Assembly (NCBI RefSeq): GCF_001659605.2
Contig: NC_035164.2
Coordinates: 8,171,038 to 8,235,037 of the forward strand
Origin: Manihot esculenta
Taxonomy: Eukaryota; Streptophyta; Magnoliopsida; Malpighiales; Euphorbiaceae
Length of the DNA stretch: 64,000 bases
Reading direction: 5' to 3'
The notes below the pieces were generated by a model. It was not told the origin of the DNA and did no database searches. It worked only from the letters and a program-made list of their open reading frames with translations. A program made the translations under genes and the position numbers. Below are positions 22,608-36,200 of the stretch, one piece after another (the first letter of the stretch is position 1; each line of letters begins with the position of its first letter).

Positions 22608-23640
22608 GATAAATTACCAACTCCACATCAATTGAAGAAACATTGATTCCTTCCCATTTGTTCCATCTGCATGCATTGAAACTCATTCATTACTCTTGAA
22701 CTGAAAACAAACAGGCATATTAACAAATAGAACATATGAAATTCAGCATGGACTTCAATTCTTTAAGTTCATCCACTTATTCCCTGTATCTCACTCTTCT
22801 AAAACAAATTAATCTTGATAACAAATTGAACATAGAAGCATCCTAACAAGAATGTGTGAAATGCAGCTACTGTATACCTCATGAAATTTGAAACACAACC
22901 GTTTTTTTCTATTGTTATCAAAAAGCATACACCGCAAGTATCACTCCCACAGTCTGACCAAAGATAACATCACCAACTAATGGAGAACACTTCTCAAGAT
23001 TGAAAGCAACTGCACAAGAGAATTCATCACTGACCCATCTAAACTAGCATTAAGATTTTTCAAGCAAGACTTATATCCTATATGTCAATATAAGGCAATT
23101 AAAGAAAGAACTTTAACAATCTTCTATTTTAGTTTAGGAGGCCAATCATTCAGAGTAAGTTGGACATTTAATTTCAAGAAGTAAAAACTTTCCCAAAAAA
23201 ATTCAATCTGATGCTTCAATAAACAACCATCTTGGTAAATTTGAAAACTTTTAAGACCATAAATTCAACAACTTATGATTAAATAGTATTCTAATTTAGA
23301 TTATAATCAAAGCCCAGAAAAATTTGCTTGTTAAACATGCCGAAACAGCTACGATTCAAAGCAAAACAAACTCATATATGATCAAAGAACAGAACACAAA
23401 GAAATAGAAGATGGATTTGGGAAAGAGATTATGATAACTGCGCTAAGTTTCTTACAGTTTTTGTTGATACCAAATCAAACTGAAACTGAAGGTACTTTAT
23501 TTCATTGTCACTTGATATCAATCTGCTAATTTATGGGAAGGTCGTGATTACGAATAAAACCGTGCGGTTTCCTTTTTACCAGATCCACAAGGATTAAGAT
23601 GCACGCACTGCGAACGACTGAATTCTCACGTCGGCCTTTT
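22608..23640 (-). other. MKK3: MKK3 5' UTR: non-coding exon, intron, 59-nt leader with a uORF
   Basis: A good acceptor (GCATGCAG) sits at 22667-22674 on the minus strand, so the coding exon would extend to 22666. A matching donor (AACT|GTAAG at 23451-23455) ends a non-coding first exon of about 23456-23640. The 59-nt leader begins with ATG at 22666 and holds a 12-codon uORF that stops at 22628, 20 nt before the MKK3 start. The transcription start is estimated, not seen. Confidence 0.55.
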
Positions 23641-23815
23641 TATAATAATAAAAAAAAAAAATGGTGCCCGAGCATTGTAATAAAATTATTAGTTCAAAAA
23701 AAATAAATTCAAATTATTAAACCGTATTTGAATTGGATTCCATTACATATTTTAATATTTTTAAAAATTAAAATATCATATTAATATTAATATACAGAAT
23801 TTATTATATTTAGAA

Positions 23816-24694
23816 GGGAAAATTACTTTTTTATCCATGAGGTTTAACATAATTAATAATTTTGTCCCTCTATTTTGACGATTCAAAGTCTTTCTGTCTA
23901 AAATAGATGTTTAGTCAGAAAGTCAAAGGTGATAAGTGATATATTTTCTAAAAATGTCCTTAATGAACTTATTAAACCCCTCAATGTGAAACCCTCCCTC
24001 TTTTCCTCTTTCGTAACTTCTCTATCTCTTTTTTTTCTCCCTCATATTTTCTCTATTTTTTTTGGCATTATTGATTTTCCTTCTTTTTTTTTCTCTTTTT
24101 CATCTTTCTTTTCTTCTATATCTTCCTCTTTTGTTCCTCTAAAATATTTGCAACTAAGTAGACAACAAAAGCCTATAATCAACTTCTCCCAACACCCTTC
24201 TCTCTCTAAATCCACCACCACTTCCCCGATCAACACCACCACCATCATTCATAAGATGGAATTCCAAGTCTTGGAATCCCTAAATCATTATTTGAGAGTT
24301 GTAAATTCTTTTCTTGGAGGATTAATAGAGATATGAAAGAGTGAGTTCTTGCAAAAATAGAGAGAGATTTATTGCAAAAGAGGTAGAAGTTATGGTGAGA
24401 CACTGACATGAGAACTGAGGGATTAGTGATTTGGAGATGAAGAGTTAGAGAAATAGTATGAGGAAGAATAAGAAGAATCTGCAATGAAGAGGTATTGGGT
24501 TTGGGTTTCATGATTTTAAAATAATTGGACTTTTATCAATTTTGTCAATTCACGTATTCTATACGGGTATTTTAGACAGAAGGACTACGAATTTAGACGG
24601 AAGAGAAAGTGAGGGACTTAAGTGTTGGGTCGCCAAAATAGAGGGATAGAAGTGTTAATTGTGCTAAACTTTAGGGACTAAAAAGTAATTTCCC
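23816..24694. mobile_element. MULE MITE, family A, in the MKK3 upstream region
   Basis: Same terminal repeats as 6178-6816 (GGGAAAATTAC, GAGGTTTAAC, TTTGTCCCTCTATTTTG; mirrored at 24590-24694). It is flanked by a perfect 9-bp duplication TATTTAGAA at 23807-23815 and 24695-24703. The core is C/T-rich rather than a clean CTT repeat, and the left TIR has lost a segment (a deletion near 23890). It lies ~175 bp upstream of the estimated MKK3 transcript start. Confidence 0.93.
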
Positions 24695-24703
24695 TATTTA
24701 GAA

Positions 24704-26514
24704 ATATTTTTTTTTTTAATTTTAGATAATGTATCAGTTTCACATTGAATGGATATACACTCATGTAAAAAATTAAAATTTTTATATATATTAAATTTAT
24801 AAATTAATTTGTATATATAATTAATTAAAAATCAGAATATTATATTAATTATTTGGATAAGATTTTTTTTTCTCTCTAAATTTTAGTAGATTTTGACAGT
24901 TTAGCTATAGGAGAAGTTACTTTTCCAAGTTTGAACCATTCGGTTCATAAGCATTAAATGTATTCTTCATCTGTTTTTTTTTTTTTTTTTTTTTTTTGTA
25001 AATTTATTAAAAAATAAAAACTTTATTTAAGTAAAATGTGTTATTTTTTAATAAATAATTTAATTAAATTGAAATAAATAATTTAATTTTTGATAAAAAA
25101 TTTTTAATTTTTTAAAATATAAAAAAAATCAACCATATAAAAATAATTTTTATACTTCCTAATAATTTTAAATTTTCTAATTGAATTATTTTGAGCAAAT
25201 AAAATCTAAATTTTTTCGCTTAAAATTGAAATATTTTATAAAAAAATAATATAATTTATCAACTTTCAAAAATCACAAAAAAAAAAAAAAAACCTTAACA
25301 ACACAGCATATAACGCGCGATATTAGCATATCAGCTCATACATTTAATCTATGATCTAGAATATTAAATGAAAAACATATTACTAAGTATACTAAATACA
25401 AAAATTTTTAGTCTATTGGAATAAAATAAATAGAAATAATTTTTTATACTGTTTAAATTCTTTTTTTTACTTCAATATTTATTTTATTTTCATGATAGGC
25501 GATAGAATAAATTTTAAATATTAAATTTAATAAATTATTATTTTAAATTTAGAGGACAAGTTTAGAAATAAATAATAAAATTAAAAATTATTAAAATTAT
25601 TAATTATATAAATTTCAAAAAAAAATATTATTTAATTCTTATAATATAATAGTTCTTATTATATAGCTATTAGAAACATAGAAAAGGAAAATAAATTATT
25701 AAAAATTAACTTGTTTTATAAAAAATATCTTTAAAAAAATTATATTTTTTTACGGAAATCACTTGATAAATTAGCACATTAAACATGCAATTAAACACTT
25801 GTAGGTATTCTAGGCGGCAAGTAGACCGAGCACAAGACAAACTGAATTATGATGGAATTATGATGGAACCGGATGATGAAAAAAACTAATTTTCGATTAT
25901 TAGTATAACTCTTTGTTTAGAAAGAAAAATTTTTAAGGTAGTTTTTCAAGATTTAAAATCTTTGAACTCATGTTTGAAAAAGAGTGAAGGTTATGGAATT
26001 TTCTCTTGAAAACTTTCAAATAGTCTAACTCTAATTTGGGAAAGGTCCTTTTAAAGTAATAAAAAGTTTTCAAGATTTAAAACCTTGAATATGTGTTTGC
26101 GAGAGGGTGAAATTTTTTAAAGTAAGATTTTTGGAGATTCTGAAAACCTCCAACCATAACCCACCAATTTGATAGGTTGAGAAAACCTCTAAATGTCTTA
26201 AAAAACCTCATCTTCTTCCTAAACAATTTAAGATTTAAAAATCATGAGAAACCATACCTCATAGAACTATACTTTATAAAACCTTAATTTAAAGCACATG
26301 AAAAGAAGTTGGTTTGGAAAAAGTAGAATTGATAATAAGATCCGTATACTTGCTATATATGTCAAAAAATTATTCATAAAAAATATACCTAAAACAACAC
26401 GAAACTCCAAGAATTAAGACCAGATTGAGAGTTTGAGGCTCCAAAGCTTAAATCTTAAATCATAAAAGAACCATATAGAATTCAAGTACTATATTAAAAA
26501 ACCTCAACTTTTTT
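24704..26514. other. A+T-rich intergenic DNA
   Basis: Long A/T runs (for example the T run at 24977-24998 and A run near 25278). I see no gene and no clear element. 25.9-26.3 kb has two loosely similar stretches around TTTTCAAGATTTAAAA. Confidence 0.5.
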
Positions 26515-27800
26515 CTATGTGTTAATGTGATAATAGCAATGCTATTAGTATTATTAATGACTAATGGCGTTGTTAGTAGTGCTATTAGTGATTAATATGC
26601 TGTTGGTAGTGGTATTAGTGTTTTACTTTATTTTCTTCCACTTTTCTTAAAGGAGGGTGGTCCTTCGTGTTCTAATCATGCTATTAATTTCTTTTGTTTA
26701 TAGGAAGAGTTATCTATTCCCTTTGTATATAAGTTCAGTTGAGATAATAAAGGAGACTAGATTAATTTATCGAAAGTTATTGAGTACTTAACTTAAGAGA
26801 TTTTTCAGGTTCTCTCTTAATGAGCTTGTATAACATTCGATCATAAGTCAAAACAGAAGAAAAACCACTTTCTTCTTTATCTATTGATCCATTAATTCTT
26901 CGACCTTGTCCTATAACTCGATCACATTTTTAAGGATCCTAATATTTGGTATCAGAGCTAAGAGTTATGGGGAATTCAATTCAGCATCGACTCCATAGAA
27001 TTTTAGCTTTGTTCTTAAAGAGCAAGCTGTCAATAAATTCTAACAGGAGGAACTCAATGCAAAATTGGAGAAACTCACAAGAGTTGTTGCTAATGGTAAA
27101 TAGTCTGCATCTATATCAGATGGCAGTACCTAAAGTGGAGCTTCAAAATTAAAAGGGGCAGATAATTCAACTTGTGTAGGATCTTATTCTTCCAATAGTG
27201 CTCCTATAGTCCCTAAATTCACTATATTAGATTTTTCATGATTTTTAGGCAAGAAGATCCTCTGGGTTAATTAACTCATGAGCATTTTTCCGTCATCAAT
27301 AAACGGGGAATGATGAAAAGTACCCATCTTAAAAAACTATCACTCAATTGAAACAATAATTTCTTGCTCTCGTGCTTGAGGATAAGCACATCAATACGGG
27401 TGAAAGTAATGTTAGCAAATCCTTGCTAATTTGCTAATTTACAAGAAATTCACACATAAAGAAAGAAAAATATTCAAATGCAAGACTAAATCAACGTCAC
27501 CAATGCAGTTAAGAAAAATTAGTTTCGTATGCTGTTACTATTCATGATATCCTACTTATTAGTAGCACGGTCTCCTAACCATTAACGATAATGTTGGCAA
27601 TGCTATTAGTAGTTAGTAGTACGGTTAGGTTAGTGGTTAGTGGTAATGTTAACTTTTAGTGAATTTATATAACCTTCTATCAGGGAAAAAAAAAACACTA
27701 TTTTCTAAGAATATTAATTTATTAATATTATTATTTTATTATCTTAATGGCTTTTATTTTTTTTTAATATAGATTAATAAAATACTGTTAGTGGTATAAA
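26515..27800 (+). mobile_element. Relic of an LTR retrotransposon with iMet PBS and gag traces
   Basis: TTTGGTATCAGAGCT at 26946-26960 is the complement of plant initiator tRNA-Met, so an LTR end should lie just before it (~26515-26944, with GTATATAAG near 26727). Downstream, 27215-27380 gives broken gag pieces: VPKFTILDFS, FFRHQ, TGNDEK in two frames with stops. GCTATTAGTAGT-rich DNA at 27540-27655 resembles 26530-26640 and may be the eroded second LTR. Pol is absent. Confidence 0.55.
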
Positions 27801-28143
27801 CAGATTCAGTTAATAATAATGATAAAAAATTTTGAATTTTTACTTAATAAATAGATAAAAGAAAATCAACAACATTTCAATTGTCAAATGTCATAACTGC
27901 ATTTTATAATGGTACTTTGAAATTTTATTCAATGAAAATTTTTAATTTTGTAAATTTTTATAAATTTATCAATCGCATAATTGAATTAAAAATATTTTTT
28001 AAAAACTAAAATTTTAACAATAAAATAATAAATATATATATGCACGTACTTCAAAGAAACTAATACTTTTAAAGTAACTAATTTAACCTTTCACTAATTA
28101 TACATGATTATTAAAATAAAAATTATTAATCTATTAATAAAAC

Positions 28144-28601
28144 TATGGTGAGCATTATTCGATTCAAACTGAAAAAATCGATTGAATTGAATTAATTTGA
28201 AAATTTAATTTTAATTTTTTTATTCATTTCGGTTCGATTTCGGTTTGATTTTTAATTTTAAAAATTTCAGTTATGTCGGTTTGATTCAATTTTAATCAAA
28301 AAAAAATCAAACCAAACCGGTTAGTGATAATAATATATTATTTTTAGTAATATATAGAAATTAAATCATATTAAAATTAAAATATTTTAATTAAATTTTA
28401 AAATACTAAAATTAAAATGTATAAAATAAAAAATTTTATTAAAAATTGAAAGCGATTAAACCGAACTGAATCAAATCAGTTTGATTTAATTTTTTATCAA
28501 AATTAATTCAATTTGATTTTTATAAATACTTAAATTTCAATTTTCACTTTATTCAGTTCGATTCGGTTTTGAACCGAACCAACTGAATACTCAAACCCCT
28601 A
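28144..28601. mobile_element. hAT-type palindromic MITE, copy 1
   Basis: Ends TATGGTGAGCATTATTCG and mirrored near 28555-28601 (GAACCGAACCAACTGAATAC). Internal arms are rich in TTCGGTTCGATT and its complement. The 8-bp duplication is no longer readable. Family assignment comes from copies at 42.8, 48.8 and 51.7 kb. Confidence 0.8.
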
Positions 28602-29327
28602 ATCATCACTATATTATCACCGTATATCTCTACATCCTGATATAAAATATTATATTTTTTTATAATTTTATTTTATATTAAAAAAAATTATTATTTAATC
28701 TATAATATAAAAAAATTTATTAGTTATTACTTAATTTTAAAAAATATATTAAAATATCCAACCATTTTAAAAAATCTAATAGTGAGTTATCTTTTAATTT
28801 TTAAAAAATTTATTAATTCGCCTATCCCGTTTTTAAAAAATTTATTAATTAATATCGAGGAGATATTTTAAATTTGTTTCGAAATATTTAACTATATTTT
28901 AATAAAGAGATTAACTAATAAACTTTTAAGATATTAACAACATTTTAATATATTTTTTAAAATTAATAAATTAATTAATTAATTTTTTTATGGATTAAAT
29001 AATAATTTTTCTTTTTAAAAATAATCAATTTAATTGTATATCTTTAAATTTTTACCAATTAAATCTAACTATTAAAAAAAATTAAATTCACTGTTGTGTC
29101 ATTAATGGAAACAGCATATAAATCTTAGTAAACCCTTAAACTAATTTTTTTTAATCACTCCATAAGACATCTGTAAATCACTTCTATAACATATTTAATA
29201 TTGGTTGAGAAATAAACTAAAGTTTATTTTAGCGAATAGAAATTCAGGAAATTATTTAGTATTGATAAAGGACAGATGTAACATGATTATCTAGCAAAAA
29301 CTTTATACTTTTAAAATTTTTTACAAT

Positions 29328-29741
29328 TAGAGTAGTATTCGGTTCAAATCGAAAAAATCAATCAAATCGAATTGATTTGAAAATTTAATTTGATTTTTTA
29401 TACATTTCGATTCAGTTCGAATTTTGAATTTTAAAAATTTCAGTTATTTCGATTCGATTCGATTTTGATCAGAAAAAAATTAAAAAAATCAAACCGAATC
29501 AATTAGTAAAAATAATGTTTTTTTAATAATATAAAAAAATTAAATCACATTACGATTAAAATATTTTAATTAAATTTTAAAATACTAAAATATAAAAAAT
29601 AAAAAAATTATTAAAAATCGAAACCAATCAAATCGAACCGAGTCGAACCAGTTCGATTCAGTTCGGTTCCTTATCAAAATCTATTCAATTCTATTTTTAT
29701 AAACACTAAAATTTCAGTTTTCAGTTAGAATGCTCACCCTA
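29328..29741. mobile_element. hAT-type palindromic MITE, copy 2
   Basis: Starts TAGAGTAGTATTCGGTTCAA and ends AGAATGCTCACCCTA. Arms are the same as the other copies (GATTCGATTTTGATC, GAACCAGTTCGATTC). No clean target duplication. Confidence 0.8.
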
Positions 29742-30207
29742 ATTATCACCCCTAATTATCACCCATCCTATAAATAACCCAAAAGGTGAAATTTGACCCT
29801 CATTTTATGATTAAGGGTAAATTTGCCATTTTATAAAGACAATTATGCTTTTATCAATTTAATAATTAAATACTATATAAGTGCAAACCTTGTTGCGAAA
29901 ATATGAGAACATCATAATGTGACAATGGCATGACATCACTGAGCGAATTTTAACATTTTTTTCAACTGTTGAATATAATTAGTGAAAATTTAAAAATACA
30001 TAAATTGATTATTTTTAAAATATAAAATAAAATTACAAAAAATCATAAAATACAAAATTTTTGGCAATTTATTGAATTTCTAAAGGCCTACATCTTCCTT
30101 TGGGATTGATGAGGAAAAGATGACAAAACCCAGCCAAACCATTTATTCAAAAACTCTAAATTCTTTTATCAATACAACATACAATAGCATAACAGAACTA
30201 TAATGAC

Positions 30208-33200
30208 TCAAGAGTCCCTAAGTCCATCAGCATGGCTTCTAAATTTCTTTCGCCGGGACCTTGGAAACAGTAGCTGTTGAATCTGCTTTTCTGCGGCAGC
30301 CTCACAGGTAGCCTGCAAATCCGCCAAGCAAGAACAATCAATTTTTGTGCTAAATAACTTATATTAAAACAAACCAAAATACACAAACTTTCACTATTAA
30401 ATACCCTCCATTTCAAATCAAAGAGCACATTTGTGCAACCACAAATAGCAATGGCAATAAGCCAATGTCAGGGGTGGGAATCACTCCTCCCATCACTGCG
30501 CTGCAGAGACTTCAGGTCGGGCGGGGAATTTCCCGCCAAGGAACAGGTGGAGCAGATTTCCCAGCAGGGATTTCCTTTTCTTATTATTATTTCAATTTAT
30601 CAAAATAAAATATAATTTATTTATTAAAAAGTAAATTATATGTGGGAACCTTCTTCCCAACCCCGCCCCATATGAAAATTGACTGGTTTCAGGTCAAGGG
30701 AGGGGTGTTGGGACAAATTGTCAAAATTCTCCATCATACTTTAAAAATGGCTGAATATATCAAAACTTTGAACTTTACCAAAAAGGACCTTATGACATTC
30801 TGAATTTTAAAAATGTTTAGTGACATATCCAAACATTTAAATATTGAATTAAGATTTTGCAATCCTAGTACAAGGTAGATGAACAACGTTCACATGCTCA
30901 AATTCACTTTTAGCAATCAATAATCTAACAATAGTTATATATATATATAAAGCATACATTTTTATCTCATATTTCCTACACCAAATAGTCTCCTCTTTGG
31001 ATTCAAATTAATCCAAAAATGTTTCAAAAGATTCACACTATCTGCTGACTAGAATCACGAGGTCATCTTATCCATTTTAGATAGTTCGAGTGTGTCAGTT
31101 TTCAAAATTGAAGATAACAGGGAAATTTTTTTGGTAAAGCTTAGGGGGTGTAAAGATGTATTCAGCATTTAAGAATTTGCATATCAACCGTGACATTTTG
31201 TACACCTTATTAAAACAACTCATAATATCAACAAACTTGCACCAAGCGACAGAAGACTGTCCTATTATCTTGTACTCCTACAAAAGCAGGCAATTTTATA
31301 TGAAATGGATGAATGGAATATAGAACTTCCAAAGCAGACTCGAGGTGCAAACATGAAAACCAAATGAGTTAAAGAACAAAAAGTGGTGTAAATTTGGTTC
31401 AGAAAGCTAGACATAGATAAATGGGAAGAGCATCAATGAAGAAACAAGTATAGAATATAGAGGGTGTAGGACGAATACCAAAGGACAATCCAGTATCATG
31501 ATAATCTAGCTAGGAGAGGCTAATTGAGACATTTCCAAAGCTGGTAATAGAACAGGCATAAAGAAAAAAATTCCAAGCAGGGAAATTTCTCCCCCATAAG
31601 GAACTGAATAAGTTTGGCAGCTGGCTCTCTGTTTGCAGAGGGTTAGGTGATGATTCTCTATCTATGCACCCTCAGCTCATTTACATTGTCCCTATGGGAA
31701 ATCAAGTTTAGTTTTATGCAACTTTGCAGGTTTCAATGAAATCAATATGGGGACAAGCAGGAAAGCTGTTTAATTTTGCCACAGTACTTTAATGCACGCA
31801 AACAGTGACATGCAGTAAATTTCAAGGATTCAGTAATAGGATTCTCAAACTACAAAAAAAGTTGAAAGGCGGATATAAATCAGCTGATGAGCAAGATGGG
31901 AGTGACCAAAATTTTGAAAGGAGAAAATGGGAGAATGGGGGATTATATCAAGGAAAATATCATTTTGATGTTGCATCTTGTAAATAAGAATACCAAATAA
32001 TAACAAAAGCATAAGTCAGACCACCTTTGGGCTACTGTTAAATATAATTTTAAACTTATTGGATGCAAAATTTAAAGAAGAATATCCACTGAACATATAG
32101 GCAGGGATCATCAGGAATAAAATCAGTTTTTTTTTCTAACTGGTTACCTAAGTAAAAGTCTGTATGGTATTATTGTAATTGTAACATCTGTGTATTGAAT
32201 TGAGCTTCTGCAACATTTATTAGTTAGTTCAGACATCAGATGCTTGCAATTATATAGTTGAAATCCACACCAGAATATCTATTTGTCAGCATTGCCAGAA
32301 TTAGGAACCTTTTTTTTCCATTTAAATTATCATTTTGACTGCACAATATAGCACTTACCCGGACTTTGAAGGGAAAACGATGAGTTCGTACTTCCACACC
32401 ACAGAAAATTCTGACATCTATGCCAAGGCTATCAACCCCAATCAAACTAGCTCCCTACATAGAATTAAAGCAGTTCAAAAAATACCACGAAAAATGTATT
32501 GTAGACTAATAAATTATCAGTATGCTAGTGAGTGGACATGCACACATGCAGAAGTTTCTCATACATGAAATTGACGTGTCTTAGACAAACATACACTGAT
32601 ATTGCAAAGAAGCCTACAAAACAAATAGAAAATCATTTGATTTACACAACACTTGTCTTGCTTGATGGATATGTTTCCTTCCATGACCCATTGCTTCTCA
32701 ACAACAGAGCAACAAACTAGCCAACTCCAAGCTAGTCACAGCCATAATTGCTTGAAGCTTTTACAGTGTTATAGGTTCACTCTCTGGGGTTGAGATAGAA
32801 GGAAGGAAACAACCAACAGAGTTTTCAAGGAAGCTTGCATTTGAATGCACATTTTGGCCCCAAGTACATATAATCTTGTCAGAGTTATTTACAGAATACT
32901 TGATCCAAACATTAAGGATTTAAACAAGTTATTGACTTCAAGGCATCATGAATTAGAAAGATGGTCTGTTCCTAAATCTTAATGCATTTATGACAAGACA
33001 ATCCAGGACATGCTGGCAAAAGATTGTGGTCAACAAACAGTGACCAACCCCTTCAAGTATATTTAAATTGTCAATGATATATCCCTCGTTAATAAGACTG
33101 ACATCTGGGTGGACAGGGATTAACCATCCAATTCTATCAAGCATTCAAAAAGGAAAAACAATAGAACCTTGACAAGACACTTGTGTCTAGCTCGGATGTT

Positions 33201-36200
33201 CACATAGAACAATGAAAACATCTTTGCCATAACCACATACGAGAAGTGTTTTTATAGGTTCTGCACATCCTCAAACTTCTACACAAATTAAAACTGAAAA
33301 GAATACAAAGGGTGGCATTTTGCAACAATTATTACCTCAGCAGGAAGACCCTTTCTCTTGCAAAGAGCTTTAAGAGCAGCATTGCACCTGATTCCCTTCT
33401 CACTAAAGTGTTCCAGAATTGCGGAAGTAGAGTGTGCAAGGATATCAGGTTCAGCATCTTGAAAATCTTCTAAACCAATTGCAGACTGCCATACCCAAAC
33501 AAATGCAGAATTATAATAAAATAAGGTGACATTTTAATATAAAGACAATGATAAAGAAATAGGCCAACCAGTTAGGGCAAGAAAAATTAAATACATGCCC
33601 CTTCTTGGCTCCTTTTTATCCTAACTTTGCAACCCCCCACTTCCAAACTCAAAAAGGAAGAATTCCATGCAGTCGTGCTACATGGACATAAAAATATGAC
33701 TAACAATAGTATAATGGACATGCCTGAATGCCATATACAGAGAATAGCTCAATCCTCATGATCTCCAACCGATAAATAGTTGAGCTTGTCCTGCTTCCAT
33801 TTGTTTTGGGGCTAAAGCTCAAAATTTCAGCATCTAAACAAGTGAAAAGGATACATAAGGTGGAAACCTTCCAAAAGACAAGAACTTATGTTCCAAATAT
33901 GCTAAGAAAATTCACATATAGCGGTGAACTTTAAAGTAAATATAGGACTGTCAATTACAAAGAGCTAATATCAGGCATAATTCTCATCTTTTATATCGCA
34001 AAATTTGGATTATTACTGTCACTAAAGAGTGCTGGTTGGACAGTAAATTATATTTTAAAGGCAAAAAGAGATGGACGACAATGAATTCATATTGATGATA
34101 GGTATCTCCATCTTAAAGAAATCCCAAGAAAATTATCAATTGGAGACTCCATATAGTGAAATTCAGAGGTTAGGACTCGGACAATAAATCCAACTATATT
34201 TAATTACTCAAAGCATCAGCCAGAATTCAATACCCCATCAGTCCCATTAGCACGATCCAGTTTAAACTAGGTCCATTATAATGATTCAGTAATAAGCAAC
34301 CCACAAGAATACCTTTCCAGTTGGAATAATACTCATCATTATCTTCAAAGTGAAACAACCTTCTTAAGTATGATTCTTCATCGGCAAAAGCAGGTCTGAG
34401 GCACCCCACAATGGAAACACCATTTGATGGATTGTCCATTTTTCTATCATATTCCATATCAATCGCCTGTATGAAACCAAAAGAATTTATATTAATTTGT
34501 TAAAAGGAAGAAATAGAAGAAAATTGTATTATCCTTTCAATCATAGAAATAATATACAGTAACTGAGCAGCACAATTGAACAGAAAACAAATTGCAGGCA
34601 TTTCAAAATTTCAGCTTTGATCAATGGTATACAAATATAATAACAGAACATCCATATGTTTTGTGCACAACAGCATTTACACACATGATGGGATCTTGTT
34701 CAATTCCTCAAGAATGTTACTAACAAGAAAAATCGACTTGTAATAAAGTAGCATTAGAATTTCCCCTTGTCATATATTATGGTAATATTTTCTTTTCATA
34801 TTGTAGACTTCTAGTAAACATTCAAAATGTAACACATTAACACTTATTCCTAAAGTTGCAAAAAACATAAAGGAATCAAGATGTTTGACATGATGCTCAA
34901 CTGCCAATTCTTTCAATTTCTGAATAACCACTATATCTCCAAGTAAGCTGCATGACTTAAATAAGAAAAGACGCAAAAACATAATAGAAAGGGGTAATTA
35001 CAAAAAAACTACCACGTGGTTTGATCGCTTTTTCAAGTAGGATCCTGTGATTTTATTTCTGATTTTCCAGCAATATATATGGGAAATAGCATTACTGTTT
35101 AACACAATTCTACTGAGATAGGAGTCCTAAGAAATAAGAAAACAAAGAGATAAGACAAAACAATCTAATCCTAAAATAAAAAATAAAGCAATCTAATCCT
35201 AAAATAAATTAAATACTTAGAAATCTAATATTAAAATAAATTAAATACTTAGAAATCTAATCCTAAAATAAATCAAATACTAGAAAAGAGTTCATAACAT
35301 CACTCCCCCTTGGACAAAGATCTTGTCCTCAAGCTCGAAGGTCCATTGAATTAAAACCTCCCGATTGCTTCTTTGGTTAGAGTGTGCTTTATCATCGATC
35401 TGTAACCAAAATAACATCTTACATTAATGACCCACAATATAATGTTCATCACAATTGTAACACAGCCCCTTCGCACGTCTATCTGCCATTTCACCTTTAG
35501 TTAATCTCTTTAGCATAGGGCCATGAGTAGGGGTGACATTCGGTCAGTTCAGTTCGATTTATAAACCGAAAATCAAAATTTTAGTATTTGTAAAAATCAA
35601 ACCGAGCCAATTTGAGCAGAAACAAATTTGAATTGAACTAATCTGATTCCATTCAATTCAGTTTGGTTTGATCGATTGGGCTTTTTAATGGACTTTTTAT
35701 TTTTTACTTTAGTATTTTAAAATTTAATTGAAGTATTTCAATCTTGGTTATACTCTAATCTCTCAATATTATCAAAAATAATATACTACTATCACTAATC
35801 GGTTCAATTTTATCAATTTTTTCTAACAAAAAATCAAATCGAACTGAAATAATCGAAAAATTTTAAAAATAAAAACCAAACCAAACTAAAAAGAATAAAA
35901 AACCAGACTAAATTTCCAATTAATTCAGTTCGGTCGGTTTTTTCAACTTGAACCGAATGCTGCTCACCCCAAGCAATGAGTACTATTGTTGTGACTAACT
36001 GTGGACACAAGTATTGGTGCTTTGGTTTTGGAATAAAGTGGATAATGATGGTGCATACTGTTTATTTCCCACCCAAGTTGGTAAGAAATTTCCTACAGCT
36101 CCATTTTGCATCAGTTTGTCTTTTTTCGAGGACCTTCGAAGGTCCTCGCTAGGCTCATGGCCATTGCAAGATTGGCTGGGTTTTTAATTGGCTGGGTTTT

